Positions 13,399 to 24,357 of a stretch of 64,000 nt of DNA are shown here, one piece after another. A model generated the notes under the pieces. The model ran no database searches, had not been told where the DNA came from, and saw nothing but the letters and a program-made list of their open reading frames with translations. Origin of the DNA: Arachis hypogaea. Its lineage: Eukaryota; Streptophyta; Magnoliopsida; Fabales; Fabaceae. Within the stretch, counting starts at the first letter, position 1. The number at the start of each line of letters is the position of its first letter. Where the stretch lies: NCBI RefSeq assembly GCF_003086295.3, contig NC_092055.1, positions 120,581,192-120,645,191 on the forward strand, in the 5' to 3' direction. A program made the translations under genes and the position numbers.

Positions 13399-13465
13399 AA
13401 ATCAGTGGTGAGAGAGCACACTTTACTCTCTAAAGTGAAATTCAAACTTTAGAGGATCCAAATCC

Positions 13466-14169
13466 ATCAAAATCAATCATGAGATAAAATTAGCAACAGA
13501 CAATAAGGACGAACATACTCGAGAGCCTGAAAACTGAAGAGGTGTGGTGTCTGAAGCAACTTGAAACTGCAGAGGTGAGACTTGAGAGACAATGACAAAG
13601 CGGTGAGAGGCAAAGATGAAGAATATACGTCAGCAAAGAGGAAGCAGAACAGTCACAGTGAATAGAACAGCAATGCAAAGAGAAACGCAAAATGACAGCG
13701 ACACAAGCGTGAAGAAGCTTAACTTAGTATTGACGGAGAGAACGGAAAATGCTGCAGTGACATCGACGATAGTAACTCTAGAGTCTGGAACAGAGAAAAA
13801 AAATTGAAAAGGGGAAGAAGGTTAGGTATTTAGAGAATTTGAAAAATTATAATAATTAGATGCTTGTAATTTATTTTTATTTCTCATTTTTTATGTTTTT
13901 ATTATTTTTCAATTTTAAATTTATTATTAAAATAATTTAATAAAATAATCATCTTTATTTTGAAATTAGTTTAACACAATAATTTAATATTTTATCAGAG
14001 TTAAGGTTAACAAAATAATTTTGATAATGATTTATTAGAGTGGGATAAAAATTAATGTTGTAGTGGGGTAGTTAATTATTAGTGTTAAAGAACTACTCAA
14101 AAATTTTTAAAATCTTATTAGGGCATTTGTCTCCACTGGCCAATGAATAAATTTATTTTTGGTTTTGGA
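13466..14169. other. intergenic DNA right of the MITE
   Basis: The first 350 bp are moderately purine-rich (about 13480-13810) with short open frames on both strands and no recognisable domain. The rest is AT-rich. I see no gene here. Confidence 0.6.
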
Positions 14170-14560
14170 TATATAGTTCTAAAAAAATTTATGTGTTGTA
14201 TATTAAATAACTCAAATTTTTGAAGCATAATACAAAATATTTTTTATATAATACAAACTTATCGATATAATGTAAAATTTTTTGCATATAGCACATAAAT
14301 ATTTGTATATAACACATAAATTTTTACACATAGTACACAAATTTTTGCTGCGAATGTATTTTATTAACAAAATGAGTCAATATTTTGGGTATGTAGTCCT
14401 CCAAATATTTTTGTGCTGCATATTAGATAGTACACAATTTTTTTTTTAACATAGTACAAAAATTTTCACATAACATAAACTTATCGATATAATATAGAAA
14501 TTTTTTTACATAGAACATAAATATTTGCATATAACACAGAAAATTTTGCACATAGCACAC
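14170..14560. repeat. 220-bp tandem dimer, second copy cut by CACTA
   Basis: Two head-to-tail units start at about 14170 ('tatatagttct') and 14390 ('tatgtagtcct'). Each contains the same ordered blocks of 'acataacacataaat' type as the copy at 340-540. The second unit stops exactly where a CACTA terminus begins (14561), so the CACTA inserted into this repeat. Confidence 0.6.
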
Positions 14561-15579
14561 CACTACAAGAAAAACGTTGACTATCGTCAAATTTTCTGTA
14601 AAAAAAAACAAACAAAATTTTACCGTCGGAAGAAATCGGACGATATAAACCTCACCGGTAAATATTTACCATCGGATTTTTTCGTCCGATGGTAATTACT
14701 GTCAAATTCTGTGACGGATTACCTGCTCGAAAAACTATTTGGTTACTGGCAAATTTTTTTGACGGTAATGTTAGCGCCACAATATGTTGTTTTCTGTATC
14801 ATTACCGTCGGATTATTCTCTCGGTAAATCCGATGGTAATGTCAATTTAAAAAAAATTGTGAAATAAATGGTCAATTTTAATTTTTTATTTAAATTTATT
14901 TTTCATACAATTAATGGTCAATTTATAAATAACAGACACATGTTATTTAAAATAAATTATCAAATATTTAAATAAATTAAAAGTCAAGTAAATCAAATAA
15001 ATACAATGAAACAATAAAACAAAACACTAATCACTAAAGATTCAGGTAATCCTTCTCGTCGTCATCGTCATTCCCGTGGCCCTGATGAGGTGGCGCAGAA
15101 GGCGGTAATGTCTGTGTGCCACCAGTAGAAATGATGCTAACGCCACACATCTAAGCTTGGTACACCTCCATCTGAGCCTCCATCTCCTGAAGCCACTCCA
15201 ACTGCTCCCTCAACTCCAGCCTGAGATCATCCGTGTCCCTCACGCATGTGAGGATCTCCTAACATCTCTCTCGATAATCATTCAGCTCCTGAGCTTGCTG
15301 GTGAAGGCTACAGGTGAGCTTTTACACAAGTAGCCTCAAATCAACACCTTCCTTGAGCTCGACGGTCTGACTGGTGGCAGAGGCGGACGTTGGCCTCAAC
15401 ATAGAGGTGTTAGGGCTGCTGGCGAAGAACAACCTCAATCTGTATATGCGGTTCTTGTATGGCACAGAGGCAGTCTCGTGTAAAATCGCAATTAGGTCGA
15501 TGACTGACGTAACAGAGCCATCAACATCCTCCCCCAAACATTGCTGAGATTGCTAAGTTGTAGCCTCTTGTCTCTGTAG
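14561..15579 (-). mobile_element. CACTA transposon, truncated (one end only)
   Basis: It begins with the canonical CACTA terminus CACTACAAGAAAAACG. Subterminal repeats of the type TTACCGTCGGA and TCCGATGGTAAT follow in both orientations through about 14860, then a decayed minus-strand transposase-like reading frame. It ends abruptly at the LTR of the neighbouring gypsy element. No second CACTA end matching it occurs in the window. About 150 bp of AT-rich sequence (14870-15033) separates the repeats from the coding part. Confidence 0.8.
15034..15579 (-). pseudogene. C-terminal piece of a plant En/Spm-type transposase
   Basis: On the minus strand the frame ends in the acidic tail DDDDEKDYLNL and a TAG stop (15034-15036). 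Upstream lie a glutamine/glutamate-rich stretch (LREQLEWLQEMEAQMEVYQ) and a GTQTLPPSAPPHQ tract. This arrangement is typical of the C-terminus of the 'plant transposase (Ptta/En/Spm)' proteins of CACTA elements. At least three in-frame stops interrupt it, around 15319-15321, 15258-15260 and 15150-15152. The N-terminal and central parts are absent because the gypsy LTR starts at 15580. The family call is from motif recall and is moderately sure. Confidence 0.6.
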
Positions 15580-17199
15580 TGCACGAAATTGTGATTTAAA
15601 AACTTGGTATGGCGAAATAGTGATTTCAACACTTCTTCACAACTCCGATGCAACTAACCAGCAAGTGCACTGGGTCGTCCAAGTAATACCTTACGTGAGT
15701 AAGGATCGATCCCACGGAGATTGTCGGCTTGAAGCAAGCTATGGTCATCTTGTAAATCTCAGTCAGATGGATTAAAATGGTTATGGGATTTTGATACTTA
15801 AAATATAAATAAAACACAAAATAATATAGAAATACTTATGTAATTCATTGGTGGGAGTTTTAGATAAGCATATGGAGATGCTTTGTTGCTTCTGAACCTC
15901 TGCTTTCCTATTGCCTTCTTCCAACCATGCGTTACCTCCTTCCATGACAAGCTGTATGATCCTCTCGGATGAAAACAAATCCATATGCGCTGTCACCGCA
16001 CAACTAATCATCTGTCGATTCCCGCTAGCGTTGGAATAGGACCATTGTCCTTTTGTGCACTGTCACTTGCGCCCCACATTCGCAGGTTTGAAGCTCGTCA
16101 CAGTCATCCCTTCCCAGATCCTACTCGGAATACCACAGACAAGGTTTAGACTTTCCGAATCCCAGGAATGGCTGCCAATAATTCTAGCCTATACCACGAA
16201 GGTTCTAATCTTAGATTAGAAACACAAGAGATACGCACTCAAGCTATTGCAGATAGAACGAACGTGGTTGCCAGGCACGCGCTCATAGGTGTGAATGATG
16301 ATGAGTGTCACGGATCATCGCATTCATCAGGTTGAAGTGCGAGTGGATATCTTAGAGGAGAAGTAAGCGTGAATTGAAGAGAAAAATAATAGTACTTGTA
16401 TTAATTCATGAAGAACAGCAGAGCTCCACATCTTAATCTATGGGGTGTAGAAACTCCACCGTTGAAAATACATAAGTGAAAGGTCTAGGCATGGCCGTGA
16501 GGCTAGCCTCCAAATGTGAACATACAAGTTCCAAAGATCTAAGATCAAAAGTGATCAAAGATAAAAGATGAAAATACAATAGTAAAAGGTCCTATTTATA
16601 ATTAACTAATGGCCTAGGGTTTACAGAAATAAGTAAATGATGCAGAAATCCATTTCTGGGGCCCACTTGGTGTGTGCTTGGGTTGAGCATTGAAGCTTTC
16701 ACGTGCATAGGCTATTCTTGGAGTTAAACGCCAGCTTTGGTACTAGTTTGGGCGTTTAACTCTAATTCTGGTGCCAGTTTGGGCGTTTTACGCCAGAATT
16801 CCTTGGGCTGACTTTGAACGCTAGTTTGGGCCATCAAATCTCGGACAAAGTATGGACTATTATATATTGTTGGAAAGCCCAGGATGTCTACTTTCCAACT
16901 CAATTGAGAGCGCGCCTATTGGGCTTCTGTAGCTCCAGAAAAACTACTTCGAGTGCAGGGAGGTCAGAATCCAACAGCATCTACAGTTCTTTTTCAGCCT
17001 CTGAATCAGATTTTTGCTCAGGTCCCTCAATTTCAGCCAGAAAATACCTGAAATCATAGAAAAATTCACAAACTCATAGTAAGGTCCAGAAATGTAATTT
17101 TTATTTAAAAATTAATAATTATATACTAAAAACTAACTAAATCATACTAAAAACTACCTAAAAATAATGCTAAAAAGCATATAAATTATCCGCTCATCA
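15580..17199 (-). repeat. gypsy 3' LTR (1,620 bp)
   Basis: Ends in TGATGAGCGG on the minus strand, next to AAGTTTGGTGTTG at 17200-17213, which acts as the polypurine tract. Near 16720-16830 it carries inverted-repeat motifs of the GTTAAACGCC type. Its short open frames are not convincing genes. Confidence 0.9.
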
Positions 17200-18310
17200 C
17201 AACACCAAACTTAAATTGTTGCTTGTCCCCAAGCAAATAAAAAAAATAGGATAAAAAAAAGAGAATATACAATAAATTCTGAAAACATCTACGAAGATCA
17301 GTCTTAATTAGATGAGCGGGGCTATTAGTTTTTTGCTTCTGAACAGTTTTGGCATCTCATTTTATCCTTTGAAGTTCAGAATGATTGGCATCTATAGGAA
17401 CTCAGAATTCAGATAGTGTTATTGATTCTCCTAGTTCAGTATGTTCATTCTTGAACACAGTTACTTTATGAGTCTTGGCCGCGACCCTAAGCATTTTGTT
17501 TTCCAGTATTATCACTGGATACATAAATGCCACAGACACATAATATGGTGAACCTTCTCAGATTGTGACTCAGCTTTGCTAGAGTCCCCAATTAAAGGTG
17601 CCCAGAGCTCTTAAGCACACTCTTTTTGCTTTGGACCACGACTTTAACCGCTCAGTCTCAAGCTTTTCACTTGACACCTTCACGCCACAAGCACATGGTT
17701 AGGGACAGCTTGGTTTAGCCGCTTAGGCCAGGGTTTTATTCCTGTGTGCCCTCCTATCCATTAATGCTCAAAGCCTTGGATCCTTTTTCTATCCTTGACT
17801 TTTAGTTTAAAGGGTTACTGGCTTTTTTCTGCTTGCTTTTTCTTTTTCTTGCTTTTTTTTCTTTATTTTTTTGTCACTTTTTTTCCGCAAGCTTTTTCAC
17901 TGCTTTTTCTTGCTTCAAGAATCAATTTTACGATTTTTCAGATTATCAGTAACATTTCTCCTTTTTCATTATTCTTTCAAGAGCCAACAATTTTAACATT
18001 CATAAACAACAAATTCGAAAATATGTACTGTTCAAGCATTCATTCAGAAAAATAAAAAGTATTGCCACCACATCAAAAGAATTAAACTATTTTAAAATTT
18101 GAAATTCATGTACTTCTCTTTCTTTTTCAGAAAACATTTTTTTCATTTAAGAGAGGTGAAGGATTCATAGGACATTCATAACTTTAAAGCATAGGCACTA
18201 AACACTAATGATCATGTAATGAAAATGCAAACATAGATAGCACATAAAGCATAAAAATAACAATAAAAAACAAAAAGATAAGAACAAGGGGATCAAAGAA
18301 CGGGTCAATC
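17200..18310 (-). other. gypsy 3' trailer
   Basis: Non-coding sequence between the second ORF and the 3' LTR. It contains AAGTTTGGTGTTG and GCTTGGGGACAAGC beside the LTR, and T-rich stretches (about 17820-17940). A diverged copy in the opposite orientation lies at 48773-49893, so it is a fixed part of this family. Confidence 0.7.
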
Positions 18311-19468
18311 TTAGTGATGGCGGCTAGTTCTTCCTCTTGAAGATCCAATGGAACGCTTGAGCTCCTCTATGTCTCTTCCTTGCCTTTGTTGCTCTTCCCT
18401 CATGGCTATTTGATCCTCTCTAATTTCATGGAGAATAATGGAGTGCTCTTGGTGCTCCATTTTTAGTTGCTCCATATTGGAACTTAAATCTCCTAAGGAG
18501 GTATTGATTTGCTCCCAATAGTTGTGTGGAGGAAAATGCATCTCTTGAGGCATCTCAGGGATTTCTTGATGAGGGATTTCCTCATGATCTTGTTGAGGTC
18601 CATAAGTGGGCTCTCTCATTTGCTCCATCCTCTTTTTAGTGATGGGCTTGTCCTCTTCAATGAGGATGTCTTCTTCTATGACAACTCCAGCTAAATTGCA
18701 TATGTGACAGATGAGATGAGGGAAGGCTAACCTTGCAAAAGTGGAGGTTTTGTCAGCCACTTTGTAGAGTTCTAGAGATATGACCTCATGAACTTCTACT
18801 TCCTCTCCAATCATGATGCTATGGATCATGATAGCCCGGTCTATTGTAACTTCAGACCGGTTGCTAGTAGGAATTGTAGAGCGTTAGATAAACTCCAACC
18901 ATCCCCTAGCCACGGGTTTGAGGTCAAGCCTTCTCAATTGAACCGGCTTGCCTTTGGAGTCTCTTTTCCACTGAGCTCCTTCCACACATATGTCCATGAG
19001 AACTTGGTCCAACCTTTGATCAAAGTTGACCCTTCTAGTGTAGGGGTGTACATCTCCTTGCATCATTGGCAAGTTGAATGCCAACCTTACATTTTCCGGA
19101 CTGAAATCTAAGTATTTCCCCCGAACCATTATAAGCCAATTCTTTGGGTTCGGGTTCACACTTTGATCATGGTTTTTGGTGACCCATGCATTAGCATAGA
19201 ACTCTTGAACCATTAAGATTCTGACTTGTTGAATGGGGTTGGTGAGAACTTCCCAACCTCTTTTTCGAATCTCATGTCGGATCTCCGGATACTCATTCCT
19301 TTTGAGCATGAAAGGGACCTCAGGAATCACCTTTTTCTTGGCCACAACTTCATAGAAGTGGTCTTGATGGACCTTTGAGATGAATCTCTCCATCTCCCAT
19401 GACTCAGAGGTGGAAGCTTTTGCCTTCCCTTTCCTCTTTCTAGAGGTTTTTCTGGCCTTAGGTGCCAT
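18311..19468 (-). pseudogene. extra ORF of gypsy family ('putative plant transposon protein' type)
   Basis: The minus-strand frame starts MAPKARKTSRKRKGKAKAS, a lysine/arginine-rich head like a nuclear localisation signal. A globular domain with WEVLTNPI, QEFYANAW, PKNWLIMVRGKYLDF and RGWLEFI follows. A coiled-coil, glutamine/glutamate-rich tail ends near SSRGRTSRHH. These motifs match what I recall of the plant-specific 'putative plant transposon protein' family; function is unknown. One in-frame TAA at 18884-18886, right after RGWLEFI, splits it; the frame stays the same on both sides (385 codons overall). It lies where pol would be expected, downstream of gag-PR and on the same strand. A second, more decayed copy is at 47616-48772. 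Confidence 0.7.
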
Positions 19469-19859
19469 AAATGGTTATGGAAAAACAAAAAGCAATGCTT
19501 TTACTACACCAAACTTAGAAGGTTTGCTCATCCTCGAGCAAAAGAAGAAAGAAGGAAGTAAAAGAAGAAGAAAATGGAAGAGATGGAGAGGTGTATGTGG
19601 TTCGGCCAAGGGGGAGAAGGAGTGTTTATGATGTGTGGAAATAAAAGAAGGATGAGGGGTTTATATAGGAGTGGGAGGGAAAGGATTTTGAATTTGAATT
19701 GTGAGGTGATGGGGAAGGGAAATGGAGGTGATTGGTGAGGGGTATTTGGGAAAGGGTGTCATGGGAATGTGTGAAGAAGAGAGAGAGAGAGAGTTGAGGT
19801 AGGTGGGAATCCTGCGGGGTCCACAGATCCTGAGGTATTAAGGATTTCTCATTCCTGCA

Positions 19860-20095
19860 CTATTTTGGCGTGTAAATGCCCTTGGAGTGCCAATCCTGGC
19901 ATTAAACGCCAGGTTCTGCCCATTTTTGGCGTTTAACACCAGCTTTTCTTCCCTTTCTGGTGTTAAACGCCAACTTTTCTTCCCTTTCTGGCGTTAAACG
20001 CCAGTTTGGTGCCCTTTTTTGGCGTTAAATACCCAGAATGGTGCCAGACTGGGCGTTTAACGCCCATTCTGCTAAAACGCCAGTAAGCTCATCCT
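19860..20095. repeat. array of GGCGTTnAACGCC odd palindromes
   Basis: About eight near-copies of a 13-17 bp interrupted palindrome, such as CTGGCGTTAAACGCCAG at 19988-20004 and GGGCGTTTAACGCCC at 20051-20065. They are spaced by short T/C-rich linkers (TTTTCTTCCCTTT). The array lies in the spacer upstream of the extra ORF. Similar motifs occur in the leader (23325-23465), in both LTRs and in the plus-strand relative (46845-47175). Confidence 0.85.
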
Positions 20096-20281
20096 CCAGG
20101 GTGTGCTATTTTCAATACTGTTTTTTATTTTAGCTTTTATTTTTGTGACTCCACATGATCATCATCCTAAAAAAAACATAAAATAACAATAAAAATTTAA
20201 CATAGATACGTAAAAATTGGGTTGCCTCCCAACAAGTGCTTCTTTAATGTCAATAGCTTGACAGTGGGCTCTCATGGAGCC

Positions 20282-22564
20282 TCACAGATACTCAAAGTAT
20301 GAGGATGGCCTCCCAACACCAAACTTAGAGTTTGAATGTGGGGACTCTGTTTGACTCTGCATTGAGAGAAGCTTGTCATGCTTCTTCTCCATGTGTACAG
20401 AAGGAGATTCTTTAGCTTTAAACACAAGGTAATCCTCATTCACTTGAAGGACCAACTCTCCTCTGTCAACATCAATCACAGCTTTTGCTGTGGCTAGGAA
20501 GGGTCTGTCAAGGATGATGGATTCATCCTTATTCTTCCCAGTGTCTAGGATTATGAAGTCAGCAGGGATGTAAAGGCCTTCAACTTTTACCAAGACATCC
20601 TCTACAAGTCCATAAGCCTGTTTCCTTGAATTATCTACCATCTCTAGTGAGATTCTAGTAACTTGCACCTCAAGGATCCCTAATTTCTCCATTATAGAGA
20701 GGGGCATGAGGTTTATACTTGACCCCATGTCACACAGAGCCTTCTTAAAGGTCATGGTGCCTATGGTACAAGGTATTAAGAACTTTCCAGGATCCTATTT
20801 CTTCTGAGGTAATTTCAGTTGAACCAGAACATTTAGTTCATTGATGAGTAATGAAGGTTCATCCTCCCAAGTCTCATTACCAAATAACTTGGCATTCAGC
20901 TTCATGATTGCTCCTAGATATTGAGCAACTTTCTCTTCAATAATATCTTCATCCTCTTCAGAGGAAGAATACTCATCAGAGCTTATGAATGGCAACAGTA
21001 AGTTTAGTGGAATCTCTATGGTCTCTATATGAGCCTCAGATTCCTTTGGTTCCTTATTAGGGAACTCCTTGGAGGCTAGTGAACGTCCATTGAGGTCTTC
21101 CTCACTGGAAATCACTGCCTTTTCTTCCTTTCAAGGTTCGGCCATGTTGGTTATAGTTATGGCCTTGCACTCTCTTTTTGGATTCTCTTCTGTATTGCTT
21201 GGGAGAGTACTAGGAGGGAGTTCAGTAACTCTTTTATTCAGCTAACCCACTTGTGCCTCCAAATTTCTAATGAAGGACCTTGCTTCAGTCATGAAACTGA
21301 GAGTGGTCTTAGATAAATCAGAGACTGCAGTTGCTAAGTCAGAGTGGCTCTGCTTAGAATTCTCTGTCTGTTGCTGAAGAGATGATGGAAAAGGTTTGTT
21401 ATTGCCAAACCTGTTTCTTCCACCATTATTATTATTGAAGCCTTGATTAGGCTTTTGTTGATCCTTCCATGAGAGATTAGGATGATTCCTCCATGAAGAA
21501 TTGTAGGTGTTTCCATAGGATTTTCCCATGTAATTCACCTCTGCCATTGCAGGATTCTCAGGGTCATAGGCTTCTTCTTCAGAGGAAGCCTCCTTAGTAC
21601 TGCCTGATGCAGCTTGCATTCCAGACAGACTCTGAGAAATCATATTGACTTGCTGAGTCAATATTTTATTCTGAGCCAGTATGGCATTCAGAGTATCAAT
21701 CTCCAAAACTTCTTTCTTCTGAGTTATCCCATTATTCACAGGATTTCTTTCAGAAGTATACATGAATTGGTTATTTGCAACCATTTCAATGAGTTCCTGG
21801 GCTTCTTCAGGCGTCTTCTTCAGATGAAGAGATCCTCTAGCAGAGTTGTCCAATGACATCTTGGACAGTTCAGACAGACCATCATAGAATATGCATATGA
21901 TGCTCCATTCTAAAAGCATGCCAGAAGGACACCTTCTGATCAACTGCTTGTATCATTCCCAAGCTTCATAGAGGGATTCGCCTTCCTTCTGTCTGAAGGT
22001 CTGGACTTCCACTCTAAGCTTACTCAATTTTTGAGGTGGAAAGAACTTTGCCAAGAAGGCATTGACCAGCTTTTCCCAAGAGTTCAGGCTTTCTTTAGGT
22101 TGTGAGTCCAACTATGTCCTAGCTCTATCTCTTACAGCAAAAGGGAAGAGCATAAGTCTGTAGACCTCAGGGTCAACCCCATGGGTCTTAACAGTATCAC
22201 AGATTTGCAAGAATTTAGCTAAAAACTGATGAGGATCTTCCAATGGAAGTCCATGATACTTGCAATTCTGCTGCATTAGAGAAACTAATTGAGGCTTAAG
22301 CTCAAAGTTGTTTGCTCCAATTGCAGGAATTGAGATGCTCCTTCCACAGAAGTCAGGAGAGGGTGCAATAAAGTCACCAAGCATCTTCCTTGCATTGTTG
22401 GCATTGTTGTTATTTTTAGCTGCCATGTCTTCTTCTTCTTCGAAAATTTCTGTTAGGTCCTCTCCAGAGAGTTGTGCTTTAGATTCTCTTAGCTTCCTCT
22501 TCAAGGTCCTTTCAGGTTCAGGATCAGCTTCAACAAGAATGCCTTTGTCCTTGTTCCTGCTCAT
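20282..22564 (-). pseudogene. gag-protease polyprotein of gypsy element
   Basis: A single minus-strand frame of 761 codons. The first 150 residues hold a gag core (FCGRSISIP; HQFLAKFLQICDTVKTHGV; LMLFPFAVRDRA), typical of Athila/Tat gag. The middle has asparagine-rich sequence and SSWRNHPNLSW. The last 157 codons are an aspartic protease: LCDMGSSINLMPLSIMEKLG with D-x-G at the active site, then ILDRPFLATAKAVIDV. Five in-frame stops break it: 22112-22114, 21953-21955, 21242-21244, about 21133 and about 20795. No frameshift is seen. Every stop is of a kind reachable by one C-to-T or G-to-A change. No zinc knuckle was found. Nothing resembling reverse transcriptase follows. Confidence 0.85.
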
Positions 22565-24330
22565 AAGAAAGAAAAGAGAATAAGAAAGTATGGAATCCTC
22601 TATGTTACAGTATAGAGATTCCTTGAGGTATCAGAGGAAAACAGGAATAGAGGGATGAGGTAGGTAGATAAGAATTCGAACATATGAAGAAGAAGAGAGA
22701 GTCCGAATTGCTAATTGAGGAGGAGTGTTAGTCCTTAAATAGAAAGAGGTGAGAAGGGGGAAAATTTTTCGAAAACAAATTTTTAAATAAAACTAAAAAT
22801 TTTAAAATAATTAAAAAAAATTTTGAAAAAGTGGTTGATGGTTTTTCGAAAATTAAAAGTGAGAAAGTGGTTAGGTGATTTTGAAGAAGATTTTGAAATC
22901 AGTAATAAAAAAGATATGATTGAAAATTATTTTGAAAAAGATGTGGTTGAGAAGATATGATTAAGAAGATATGATTGAAAAACAATTTAAAAAGATTTGA
23001 ATTTTTTTTTGAAAATTAAAGTTGATTACTTGACTAATAAGAAACTAAAAGATATGATTTTAGAATTTAAAGATTGAACCTTCTTAATAGGCAAGTAACA
23101 ATTTGAAATTTTTGAATCAAAATATTAATTGTTAGCATTAATTTTGAAAATTATGAAATAAAAATAAGAAAAAGATTTTGAAAATCAAATTTTAGAATTT
23201 TTGAAAATATTAAGAAGGAAATTGAAAAAGATATGATTTGAAAAAGATGTGATTTTGAAAAAGTATGAAGATTTGAAAAAGATTTGAATTAAAAACTAAC
23301 TTACCTCCCTTGTGTTGTCCTGGCATTAAATGCCCAGAATGGTATCCATTATGGTGTTTAACGCCCAATTGGCTACCTCCTTGAGCGTTGAACGCCCAGC
23401 CATGTACCCTGGCTGGCGTTTAAACACCAGGATTCCTTCTTCACTGGGCGTTTTGAACGCCCAGCTTTTTCTCTGTGATTTCTCTGTTGTATGTTCTGAA
23501 TCGTCAATTCTCTATATTATCGACTTGAAAAGACATAATTTTAAATTTTTTTGAATTTTTAATGATGAGAGAGAACAACAACAAAATGAAACCAATCATA
23601 AAAAAAAACTAAGATCAAATAAACAATGCATGCAAGAACACGTTGAATGTCCAGATGAACATTAACACATATTTTTAAGAAAAGAAAGACATGCAAGACA
23701 CTAAACATAGAAATTTTCATATTAGAGACACTAATAAATTGAGAATGCACATGAGAAACAACAAAAGACACAAAAACAAGAGAATTTAAAGATCAATCCC
23801 AAGAAAATCATCAAGAACAACTTGAAGATCAATGAAGAACATAATGCATGAAATTTTTTCGAAAACTTTTGAGATAATTTAAAAATATGCAATTGACACC
23901 AAACTTAAAATTTGACACTAGACTCAAACAAGAAACACAAAATTTTTGGTTTTTATGGTTTTATGAATTTTTTTTTGTATTTTTCAAAAATTATTTGGAA
24001 AAAGAAGGAATAAATAAATTCAAAATTTTTAATAAGAATTCCAGGAATCATGCAATGTTAGTCTAAAGCTTCAGTCTAAAAAGATTAAACATGGCTAGCC
24101 AAGCTTCACCAGGACATTACATACAATAGCCAAATTGATGGGAATCAATTAGCTCCTGTGATGATAAAAGCATCATCTGAAACTCTAGAATTCATTCTTA
24201 AAAATTCTGAAGAACATAGAATAATTTATTTTTTTTTGAAATTTTTTTTGAAAATAAAAAGCTTAAAAATAAAATAAAATTACATAATCTGGGCAATAAG
24301 ATGAACCGTCAGTTGTCCAAACTCGAACAA
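22565..24330 (-). other. gypsy 5' leader
   Basis: About 1.8 kb of AT-rich untranslated leader between the primer-binding site and gag. It contains long stretches of GATTTGAAAAAGAT-like low-complexity sequence (22780-23290), a palindrome cluster (23325-23465) and one AAGTTTGGTGT motif (23896-23907, minus strand). I see no ORF worth calling. Confidence 0.75.
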
Positions 24331-24348
24331 TCCCCGGCAACGGCGCCA
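24331..24348 (-). promoter_or_regulatory. primer-binding site, tRNA-Asp
   Basis: The minus strand reads TGGCGCCGTTGCCGGGGA, complementary to the 3' end of plant aspartate tRNA including CCA. It lies nine bases inside the 5' LTR. Confidence 0.9.
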
Positions 24349-24357
24349 AAAACTTGG

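Larger units (their letters stand above)
1209..13465. mobile_element. MITE with 49-bp perfect TIRs, split by the LARD
   Basis: Positions 1209-1257 are the exact reverse complement of 13417-13465 (both begin GGATTTGGATCCTCTAAAG, read inward). Without the inserted LARD and one TSD copy, the element would be about 170 bp (1209-1316 plus 13404-13465). That is a small AT-rich MITE made mostly of terminal inverted repeat. I could not find a convincing TSD outside the TIRs, so the superfamily is unassigned. The perfect TIR match across a 12-kb insertion shows these two flanks were contiguous before the LARD arrived. Confidence 0.85.
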
